A DNA stretch of 8,351 bases from an uncultured Lachnospiraceae bacterium (lineage in GTDB: Bacteria; Bacillota_A; Clostridia; Lachnospirales; Lachnospiraceae). Where the stretch lies: positions 1 through 8,351 of the forward strand of contig CAMWWF010000115.1 of assembly GCA_947177885.1 (NCBI GenBank), in the 5' to 3' direction. The translations under genes were made by a program, and so were the position numbers. The notes beneath the pieces are model-generated. The model was not told the DNA's origin. It did not search any database and saw only the letters and a program-made list of their open reading frames with translations. Below are positions 1-7,400 of this stretch, one piece after another. The first letter of the stretch is position 1; each line of letters opens with the position of its first letter.

Positions 1-949
1 GATTCAGGGCATCGATCATCACATACCTGGAAAGGGACGCGATCCGCTCGCTTCTCATGGGATTTCTCTTGTACGCCATGGCCGAAGAACCGATCTGACT
101 CTTTTCAAAAGGCTCCTCCACCTCCTTCAGATGCTGCAGCAGACGGATATCGTTGCTCATCTTGTGAGCGGATGCCGCAATACCCGCCAGCACATTTGCC
201 ACACGGGTATCCACTTTCCGGGAATAGGTCTGTCCGGACACGGGAAAGCACTCCTGAAAGCCCATCTTCCGGGCGATCATGGGATCGATCTTATCGATGG
301 TCTCCTGATCCCCGTTGAAAAGCTCCAGAAAGGAAGCCTGTGTGCCGGTGGTTCCCTTGGATCCCAGCAGTTTCATGCCGCTCAACACATAATCGATATC
401 CTCCAGATCCAAATAAAATTCCTGCATCCAGAGCGTCGCCCTCTTACCCACCGTGGTAGGCTGGGCGGGCTGGAAATGGGTGAAGGCAAGGGTAGGCTGC
501 GCCTTATACTTCTCCGCAAAGTCCGCCAGCTCGGCGATCACATTCACCAATTTCTTTTTGACAAGCTTCAAAGCCTCCGTCATAACGATGATATCCGTAT
601 TGTCGCCCACATAACAGGAGGTGGCGCCCAGATGGATGATGCCCGCCGCCTTGGGACACTGCTGTCCGTATGCGTACACATGGCTCATGACATCATGACG
701 GACTTCCTTTTCCCGGGCCTTTGCCACATCATAATTGATGTCCTCGGCATGTGCCCTCAGCTCCTGGATCTGCTCCTCCGTGATCACCGGCTTTCCGTCC
801 TGGCTCAAACCCAGCTCTTTCTCCGTCTCCGCAAGGGCGATCCAGAGCTTTCTCCAGGTGCGGAATTTCATGTCAGGGGAAAAGATATACTGCATTTCCC
901 TGCTGGCATAACGCTCGGACAGGGGACTTTGGTATCTGTCTGTACTCAT
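1..949 (-). CDS. purB: Adenylosuccinate lyase, N-terminal 316 residues (runs off window)
   Basis: Adenylosuccinate lyase is a cytoplasmic enzyme of purine synthesis. It removes fumarate from SAICAR in the de novo pathway and from adenylosuccinate on the way to AMP. The ATG at 949-947 follows AAAGGAG with an 8-nt spacer. Visible hallmarks are RHDVMSHV (residues 84-91), the run from [14 protein letters not shown] to VGDNTD (98-118), [14 protein letters not shown] (157-170, with the family's catalytic-type His158), [10 protein letters not shown] (198-207) and the fumarase/aspartase-superfamily signature [11 protein letters not shown] (287-297) carrying the mobile-loop serines. The frame is intact to position 2 and the C-terminal part lies outside the window. 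The sequence resembles the animal ADSL type more than the shorter B. subtilis type, judged from memory. Residue 292 is Ala where many homologues have Pro. The gene has its own promoter at 1049-1077. Identification is firm. Confidence 0.97.
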   Translation of the reverse strand, partial: MSTDRYQSPLSERYASREMQYIFSPDMKFRTWRKLWIALAETEKELGLSQDGKPVITEEQIQELRAHAEDINYDVAKAREKEVRHDVMSHVYAYGQQCPKAAGIIHLGATSCYVGDNTDIIVMTEALKLVKKKLVNVIAELADFAEKYKAQPTLAFTHFQPAQPTTVGKRATLWMQEFYLDLEDIDYVLSGMKLLGSKGTTGTQASFLELFNGDQETIDKIDPMIARKMGFQECFPVSGQTYSRKVDTRVANVLAGIAASAHKMSNDIRLLQHLKEVEEPFEKSQIGSSAMAYKRNPMRSERIASLSRYVMIDALN

Positions 950-978
950 TTGGGTTTCTCCTTTTTCTTAAAATTGTA

Positions 979-1008
979 GGGGCGCACGAATCCCCCGGAT
1001 CCGGCGCC
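979..1008. repeat. GC-rich imperfect inverted repeat in the purB leader
   Basis: Within the presumed purB 5' leader, GGCGC (981-985) pairs with GCGCC (1004-1008), and the 10-bp palindrome CCGGATCCGG (995-1004) lies between or competes with it. GGGG (979-982) can alternatively pair with CCCC (992-995). On the plus strand the TGTAGGGGCGCACGAATC portion (975-992) resembles one arm of short dispersed palindromes seen in many Firmicutes genomes, so it may be an eroded copy. No U-run follows on either strand, so an intrinsic terminator is not supported. The hairpin would sit about 17 nt upstream of the purB ribosome site and does not cover it. Confidence 0.4.
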
Positions 1009-1048
1009 TTTACCAAAAAATCAAAATCATTGAAATCTTACAATATAA

Positions 1049-1077
1049 ACTTTACCCCAGAATCAGGTCACTGTCAA
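1049..1077 (-). promoter_or_regulatory. Predicted sigma-A-type promoter of purB
   Basis: On the minus strand a perfect -35 TTGACA (1077-1072) is followed by a 17-bp spacer and a -10 TAAAGT (1054-1049, 4 of 6 matches to TATAAT). An AT-rich stretch with a second TATATT-like element lies just downstream. A start near 1042 would give a leader of about 93 nt. The promoter lies 15 bp beyond the stop of the coiled-coil membrane gene, so purB can be expressed independently of the four-gene unit, although no clear terminator separates them. I saw no recognisable purine riboswitch or PurR box in the leader. Confidence 0.6.
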
Positions 1078-1092
1078 CCCATTGCCTGCCGC

Positions 1093-2262
1093 TCATTCCG
1101 TTTTCTCCTGCTGATCATAGCGCTCCACCATTTCCAGGATCTCCGTCATATACATGGGGTACTGCTTTGCGACATCCTTGACCTCCTGTCTGGCGGTCTC
1201 GCCGATATTATTGTTGTAATCCATTTGCTTGCGCAGAGACTGCCTGCGCAGGATCAGGTCATGGCGGATCTCCACCATCTCACGCTTGTCCAGCAGCGCT
1301 CCCGGCTGCCCGACCCACCTTTCCGGATCGTTGACCCGGTAATCGGCAAGCTTATCCACCAGCTGGTTCTGATAATACTCCAGCTTTGCCTCCGCTTCCG
1401 CATACTGCTTCCGCTCTTCCTTCTCCTGCTGGTACTGCTCCCATTTCTTCTGCAGCTTCGCCGCACTGTCCGTATTATATTTGAGACAATAATAATCCAC
1501 CAGATTGCGATTGTTCACATATCGGATCTTGACCTTATTCTGGAGCTGGATCAGCCTGTTTATACCGGCTGCCACGTTCGCCTTCTCTCTGTCGGAATCG
1601 ATGAAACGGATGCAGAGTACCGTGATCGCTATGGCGGCTGCCGCCACTGCCATGAGCATACCCAGCTTCGTGTCATATTCAAAGCCGAACTGCAGGATCA
1701 GGAGCATCACGAGACACACCGCAAACGCTGTCAGAAAGATCACTGCCATCCCCCGGAAATTCTGCATGGCAACATCCAGCTCCGCCCTCCGGAATTCATA
1801 AGCCTGCCTCTCTCTCTCCAGTCTGCGCATATCCTGCTTGATCAGCCCGCCGTATTCCTCCGCCTGCTTCAGCTTGATCAGGCCTTCTTCCACATCCTCC
1901 TCCTGTTTGCGCATCTGATAATAATCCGTATCGTTCATCCGGTTCTTGCGCCCCAGAAAGTCCTCCCTCTCCTGTTCCAGTGTGAGCAGCTTGCGGGCAA
2001 AGGTGTTGATCTCCTCCCTGTCCTGCCTGGGAAGCGCCTCGATCTCTTCCATATCCATCAGATACGAAGTCACCCTGTCGTACTCACCGGTGAGCTGTTC
2101 GATCTCCTCCGCCGCCTCCACCATCTGTTCCAGACGGTTGGTGATATACTTGTTCCGCTGATCCCCGTCGCGAAAGTTCACCTGGTCTCTGATCTGGTTC
2201 CACTTTTCCTCGTTTCCCTCTTCTGTCTTTTTCTTCCGAAATAATTTCTGCCAAAATCCCAT
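1093..2262 (-). CDS. Coiled-coil protein with a central two-helix membrane hairpin, function unknown
   Basis: This 389-residue protein is not recognised as a named family. The basic N-terminus (FRKKK, 8-12) leads into a long charged, helical, coiled-coil-like segment (about 40-165, rich in E, R, Q and K with regular hydrophobics). Two hydrophobic helices follow, about 171-192 and 200-219, separated by a short polar turn (FEYDTK). A second helical segment (225-310) and a C-terminal region with DPERWVGQPGALLDK (312-326) complete it. There is no signal peptide; basic flanks suggest both ends are cytoplasmic, with the hairpin in the membrane. The start chosen is the ATG at 2262, which has AGGAG (2274-2270) at a 7-nt spacing. 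An in-frame ATG at 2331 would overlap the upstream gene by 53 bp and lacks a good ribosome site. It is the last gene of the four-gene unit, 16 bp after the TPR gene. I infer that it anchors the assembly to the membrane. Confidence 0.88.
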   Translation of the reverse strand: MGFWQKLFRKKKTEEGNEEKWNQIRDQVNFRDGDQRNKYITNRLEQMVEAAEEIEQLTGEYDRVTSYLMDMEEIEALPRQDREEINTFARKLLTLEQEREDFLGRKNRMNDTDYYQMRKQEEDVEEGLIKLKQAEEYGGLIKQDMRRLERERQAYEFRRAELDVAMQNFRGMAVIFLTAFAVCLVMLLILQFGFEYDTKLGMLMAVAAAAIAITVLCIRFIDSDREKANVAAGINRLIQLQNKVKIRYVNNRNLVDYYCLKYNTDSAAKLQKKWEQYQQEKEERKQYAEAEAKLEYYQNQLVDKLADYRVNDPERWVGQPGALLDKREMVEIRHDLILRRQSLRKQMDYNNNIGETARQEVKDVAKQYPMYMTEILEMVERYDQQEKTE

Positions 2263-2278
2263 TACAGTACTCCTGTTA

Positions 2279-3127
2279 TTATAATAAACTTTTCCGGTAA
2301 CTGCTCTTAAGTGCCTGCACCAGACTGTCATTTTCCTCCAGATATTTCTGTCTGTCAGCGCTCCGCAGTTCCCGCCTGTTATACAGTCTCAGATATTCCG
2401 GCTGCAATTCCCATTCCTGTGTGAGCCGTTCCAGCCTCTTTTCCAGATTCAGCACATATTGGTAATTCTTCGAATGCTCCGCCGCAAATGCCACATAATC
2501 GCCTTCCGACAGTTCCATCCTCTTTGCCGCCAGATATGCCGTGTAATCCTCCGGAGAACCGCTGATCTCGTAGGCCTCCCGAAAAGCCTTCGCCGCCTGG
2601 TCATACCGCATCAGCCCCGCGAAAGCCACACCCTTATTGTGAAGGATCGCCGCGCGGGTGGAAGCTGCGGGCTGCTGCTCCTGATCCTTTTCAAATTCGC
2701 CCCAGTTCTCCAGCAGTTGATCATATCCCCGCAATGCCGGCAGAAACTTCTTTTGCCGCACCAGATAGTCGATCTGGCTTTTCCGTTTCTCCACAGTACT
2801 CAGGCCGGCACCCATCTTCAGCACCTGTTCGATCTCCCGGATCACATTCCCGTCATAGAGTCCCGTGTACGCCAGGATCGTCACCGCAAAGGCGCTCAGG
2901 GAACCGCTCTTATGAGCCAGCTGATAAAGCTCCTTCGCCAGATTCTTCAAGCCGCACTGTCTCTCGATCCAGTCGATCAGACCGTCGTTCATCAGTGAGA
3001 AATCCAGCAGAAAAGCATTCTCCTTCATACAATAACACAATTCTTCCATGGAGTACACATTTAGTTCCAGTCCCGGAATACAATATGGAGTTGTCGCATA
3101 ATCACCCACACAGACACTGACACGCAT
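2279..3127 (-). CDS. TPR-containing protein, function unknown
   Basis: A 282-residue cytoplasmic protein with no signal peptide or membrane segment. The N-terminal part (1-75) looks like a small mixed alpha/beta domain: strand MRVSVCVGD, then PGLELNVYSMEELCYCMKENAFLLD, with five cysteines (6, 16, 31, 33, 58). The middle is helical and contains at least one good tetratricopeptide repeat at about 158-191 (ILHNKGVAFAGLMRYDQAAKAF and onward, with the small/large residue pattern of the TPR consensus). A weaker TPR-like pair lies at about 117-142. The C-terminus (225-275) is charged and helical. TPRs bind peptides or partner proteins, so an adaptor role is inferred. The gene starts at ATG 3127, 15 bp after the Hsp70-like gene, and ends with tandem TAA codons 16 bp before the membrane gene. 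I do not recognise the N-terminal domain. Confidence 0.88.
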   Translation of the reverse strand: MRVSVCVGDYATTPYCIPGLELNVYSMEELCYCMKENAFLLDFSLMNDGLIDWIERQCGLKNLAKELYQLAHKSGSLSAFAVTILAYTGLYDGNVIREIEQVLKMGAGLSTVEKRKSQIDYLVRQKKFLPALRGYDQLLENWGEFEKDQEQQPAASTRAAILHNKGVAFAGLMRYDQAAKAFREAYEISGSPEDYTAYLAAKRMELSEGDYVAFAAEHSKNYQYVLNLEKRLERLTQEWELQPEYLRLYNRRELRSADRQKYLEENDSLVQALKSSYRKSLL

Positions 3128-3145
3128 AACAGCCGCTTTCTCCTA
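3128..3145 (-). promoter_or_regulatory. Ribosome site overlapping the upstream stop codon (translational coupling)
   Basis: The TAG stop of the Hsp70-like gene (3145-3143) supplies the first bases of TAGGAG, so AGGAG (3144-3140) is the only plausible Shine-Dalgarno element for the TPR gene. Its spacing to the ATG at 3127 is 12 nt, longer than usual. No in-frame alternative start is closer. Termination on the upstream gene would place a ribosome directly over this site, which suggests coupled translation and matched expression of the two proteins. This is inferred from position only. Confidence 0.5.
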
Positions 3146-4429
3146 ATATAATTCTATGGTTTCTCTCCAGATCCTGCCGGAGGGAAGCCGCAGTTCGCCA
3201 AACCCCAGATCTTCTATTTCCACCGCCAGAAAGTTTTCCGTCTCCAGGTAAAGTCTTGCCCTGAGACGGCTGATGCCTGCGGGCAGATCCTCCAAAGTGA
3301 TCAGGGCGGTACGGAACTCCTTTCCGATCAGAGGTGTGATCTTCAGGCTGATCCGGTTTCCCTCCTGAAGATAGAACTCCGTGATCTGATCCGCCTCATA
3401 CCAGTTGACGCCCGCGTCCAGCAGCGCCAGATAGGAAGGCTCCCCCTGACGCATGACATCCATGCCTATATTGGCCTTGAGCTTATCATTCCCCAGAAAA
3501 ATATATTCTCTCCCCTCCCGGCTTGCATGAAGACGCTCCTGCATCCCATGGCAGGCACCCTTGCTGAAAAGATTATTTCCCTGAAACACTCTTCTCCCTC
3601 TGCACAGAAAGCGCAGGGAATCCCGCATCCACTCCTGCGAGAAGCCGTCTCCGATGAGAAATACGGAGCTCACCGTTCTGTTGTTGAAGCTGATCTCCGA
3701 CAACCGCAGAAACGCCCTGTCCAGACCCTGCCTGTCCGCCTCCGAAAGCGCTTCCGCCGTCTCCCCGTCGGAATACCATGCGGGGAAATCCGCCTCGCTC
3801 TCCTCGATGAACGCTACGATCGGTGTGGTGTGCCTGTTACAGTCCATGGCATATATCCTGATCCTGTCACCCCGGTAGTCATAAAGCATTGACCGGGCCG
3901 CCCGGAGTTCGGCCGGCTGCCGGATCATATAGTGATAGAAGCTTTCCGTGTGGCTCTGGAAATAGATCTTCTCCGTCTTCAGCCGAAGACCCTCCAGCAT
4001 ATTGTTTAACAGTTCGATCATACGGTGATCCAACTGCTCACAGGTGATCATCAGTGCACCCAGCTTCTCCGAGGTTCCCGCCTGCGACAGCAGTCCCAGA
4101 CTGCGTTTGAAAAACAGTGTCAGAAGCGACACGGGATCATAGCTGTCCTCCTCGATAAGTATGGGTTCCCCGTCCAGGGCCAGTTCCACCAGATTTTCCA
4201 CCAGGATCCCCTGTTCTTCCGCGGCATTGCGGAGCGCTTCCTTTCCGTAGAACCACTGATTGACGCCGGTGCGCTTGCACAGCGCCGTAGGAATGTTATA
4301 CATCTGCGCCCCCGCCACCTGGGACAGCGTCTCCACCTCTCCGTCAACGGATACGGCATAGCTGATCTGGGAGAAACGGTTGCCCAGATCATAACCGACG
4401 ATCAGTTTATCATTTTTCAGGATTCCCAT
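3143..4429 (-). CDS. Divergent Hsp70/actin-fold (DnaK-like) protein, function unknown
   Basis: A 428-residue cytoplasmic protein with the signature order of the Hsp70/actin ATPase superfamily. Phosphate-1 loop: VGYDLGNRFSQ at 11-21, like the DnaK DLGTT motif, with Asp14 and Gly16 kept and Thr-Thr replaced by Asn-Arg. YGKEALR lies at 61-67, like the G-EA-K region of DnaK and MreB. A connect-1-like segment HTESFYHYM covers 160-168. The phosphate-2 position is MLYDYRGDRIRIY (181-193), where Asp184 remains but the Gly-rich loop is lost. The adenosine motif is VFLIGDGFSQEWM (256-268), followed by LFSKGACHG (287-295). Residues about 355-428 are beta-rich and may be a small substrate- or partner-binding domain. 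At 428 residues it is far shorter than DnaK (over 600) and has no helical lid. The ATG at 4429 has a strong AGGAGG site 6 nt upstream. It lies 36 bp after the large gene. It may belong to the family I recall as DUF5716. Whether it still hydrolyses ATP is uncertain. Confidence 0.87.
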   Translation of the reverse strand: MGILKNDKLIVGYDLGNRFSQISYAVSVDGEVETLSQVAGAQMYNIPTALCKRTGVNQWFYGKEALRNAAEEQGILVENLVELALDGEPILIEEDSYDPVSLLTLFFKRSLGLLSQAGTSEKLGALMITCEQLDHRMIELLNNMLEGLRLKTEKIYFQSHTESFYHYMIRQPAELRAARSMLYDYRGDRIRIYAMDCNRHTTPIVAFIEESEADFPAWYSDGETAEALSEADRQGLDRAFLRLSEISFNNRTVSSVFLIGDGFSQEWMRDSLRFLCRGRRVFQGNNLFSKGACHGMQERLHASREGREYIFLGNDKLKANIGMDVMRQGEPSYLALLDAGVNWYEADQITEFYLQEGNRISLKITPLIGKEFRTALITLEDLPAGISRLRARLYLETENFLAVEIEDLGFGELRLPSGRIWRETIELY

Positions 4430-4465
4430 GCCGCACCTCCTATTCCGGTTTTGCCCTGAAACCTT

Positions 4466-7400
4466 TTATCGCAAAGTAAATAACTGTCCGTTTAGGAATT
4501 CCTTTTTATAATACTCCTCCAGAAGATTGTCCATCGTATCGTAATCCTCCAGCGCCCTGCTCAGCACTATGTCGTTGAGGATATGGTATCTGCCGCCTTC
4601 CCCATTGGCTGCGGCATCGCTGTTCTGGAGTGTTCCGCTCTCCGTAAGCTTCTCTTCGCCGCCCCGCTCCTCCGTAATATAGTACTGAAGGCTCTCCCCG
4701 AAGAACAGTACGAATTCCTTAAAGCAGACGCCGCCGTACACGTCTCTCATATATTCTGCCTTATACTCGTCCGATTCTCCGTTCTCATAAAGCATCACAT
4801 AGTGAATGCAGGCCTTGCTGTCAGGGGCGCAGCGGTATTCGATAATGGTCTTATCCGCCATTTCCTGCTGCAGATCCGGATATTCCGTGTATTCACGGAA
4901 AAAATTCAAGTGGATCCCTTCCGCCATCAGCTCCCGAAGAAAGCCTTCCGCCAGCTCCGTCTGTTCCTGCTGCCTCTCGTCTTTATTTTCGGCATAATAT
5001 TTTAAGAACGCCAGCTTGCAGACCTTCTGCACCGGCTCGTTACGTCTGCTCATATGAGCGATCTCCTGATACACATAGCTTTCCGGCAAACGGTCATGGA
5101 CGAAATACCCGAAAGCACATTGTGCCAGAAAGGCTTCCTCCACCTCCGGCTTGGCGCCCTGGGATACATAATAGCGGAAAATCTCCATTTTTTCCCCTAC
5201 GAAAGCGCCGGTGTAGAGCATCTGCACCAGCATCCTCTCGGACAGCCTGTAACAGTCCACGTCAAAAGACTTGGCCGCCTTCCAGATGTCTCTCATATTC
5301 TTGGCCATCCCCTCATAATATGCGGCCAGGTATTCCAGCACCGTACTGTCATACTTTCCTCTCCGGAAGACGCTGACTGCGGCCGCCATCAATACGGGAT
5401 CATACACCATACTCCGCTTTTCCATCAACGGGCCCAGCAGGCGCACCAGGATCTTCACATCCACAAAATACGGCCCGTATCTTTCCAGCCACTGCCCCGC
5501 CAGGTCAATATCGCCTCTGTAGACCAGATATTTCATCACCGTGCCCCGCTCTTCCATGGACAGTTCATCGCCGGGAATACTCCTTAAATACGCATCCAGG
5601 GCCTCCATATTATCCTTCTCATAATAATACTGCAGCACCTTCAGATACAGCTCCCGCTTTACGGAGGCGTCAATATCCGGCAATTGCAGCACTCTCAGAA
5701 CCCTGTCCAGACTCTCTCCGGAGTCCGGTATGCCTTCCCTGTCGTTCTCACAGAGATACAGGTCCAGTTCCGTGCAGTCCTTCACATGGGGAACCACCAT
5801 TCTCAGGTATTTTCCCGGAAGCATCAGCTTCTCCAGGGTATACTCCACACTGCGGATAAAACGGTTCTTCCATGCATCCTCCAGCACAATGGTATATTCA
5901 TTTCCGTACAGCGCCACCCATGTGCATCCGCCGCTCAGGGTATATTCCGCCGGCCGCAGATTATGGGGCTGATAGACGTAAACCTTTCGGATCCTGTCAT
6001 CCTCCACCCTGATCTGGTGCGCGAACAACAGTCTGGAAAGGGGCTTTGCCGTGGTTTCGTCGATCATGTCAGGACGCAGCAGCCTGTCATAGATGGCTGC
6101 CAGATGTCTGTTGATATGCTCCTTCCGGATCTGATCCGGGACAAACCACTCCATGCGGGGCTGGTATGTCCTGCAAAGATCCGGAAGCCTGTCCCTGTTT
6201 TTCAGAATATAGTCGTAAAGATAGGCCGCCTGCTCGTAATTCATATTATTCTGATAAGAAAAATACATCAGCACCTGCTTGGGCAGCTTACAGGGCACAT
6301 TCATGTCCAGCGACAGCATATAGTGCTCATACAGATTGGTGATCCGGAGCTGGGCTTCCACACCGTCCCTGTACCACGGGAAATATTTCCGCCCCGTTTT
6401 GCCTCCTTTGATCAGAAAGGTACAGATCTCCTGCAGGATCCGCTGGTCCGGCTTCTTCCGGTACAGACGCTGTAATATTCCGAAGAGGACGGGCGAAAAT
6501 TCCCGGATGCGCCCGATCTGATACAACAGCTGCTCCGCCACCTCCGCGTTCAGAAAATCCCTCTTTGTCCCATAATTGAGGATCTGCTGCTCAAATCCGC
6601 CCAGCTTTCGCAACAGTGCGGGGTTATTGTTCAGGAGGATCAGGGCCTCAATATAGATCACCGGACTGCGGCTGCCGTAATGAAACTGTCTTTCCAGAAA
6701 CGCCCACTTTACGGCGGCCGACTTATTGTATTCCTCGGACAGATACAGCAAAAGCCAGGCCACGCGCCAGTTGGAGGTATCTTTCTTATAAATATGCTCC
6801 ACGTCGGAGGTCACTCTGTTGATATATTTCTCTTCACAGTGGATCAGAGTGGTGAGATACAGATAATAGGCGAGCTGCGTCTCCTCCTCCGGTCTCTCCT
6901 CCAGAAGCTCCGCCACATGATCCAGTATCCAGCCCGCCTCATTATACTTCTCCTCGGTGATCAGCAGCTGTGCCTGAAAGAGTCTTATGGTGGTGTCATT
7001 TTCATTCTGGAGCGCCAGACGCTCCACCAGCTTTCCGGTCTCCTTCAGCCAGGCGGAGGTTCCGATCTTCTTCAGGCGGAAGGACTGGTAGAGCTCCATG
7101 ATCTGTACCATGCTCTGCTTTCCGGTCAGATCAACGGCCTGTCCCGGCAGCCGGTTACCGGCGCTTACCGTTACCGGAACCGTCAGGGACACATAGGAAT
7201 TATACAGGAAGATCTGTCCGTAATTTTTTCCTTTTCGGCAAAGCCTGCCGTCCACGAACACCGGCAGTCTGCACCGGTTGCCCAGAAAATCGTTATCCGT
7301 CAGCACTTCCTTCTCCGTGAACAGGAAGTCGCCGCTGCATTCTATATTAAGCCTGGTATAACCCCAGCCGTTCCGCACAATACTCAGTTCGCTCTCGATC

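Noticed and set aside
131..979. A 282-codon open frame on the plus strand
   Set aside because: It is antisense to purB, whose identity is certain from its motifs.
950..1092. An intrinsic terminator after the four-gene unit
   Set aside because: The GC-rich hairpin in this region is not followed by a U-run, and the T-rich stretch near 1012-1030 lacks a preceding stem.
1030..2244. A 404-codon open frame on the plus strand
   Set aside because: It is antisense to the coiled-coil membrane gene. Its Leu/His/Ile-rich product mirrors the charged helices on the other strand, so it looks like a shadow and not a membrane protein.
2263..2331. Extending the coiled-coil membrane protein to an ATG at 2331
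   Set aside because: The extension would overlap the end of the TPR gene, encodes an unlikely N-terminus (MTVWCRHLRAV) and lacks the AGGAG site that precedes the ATG at 2262.
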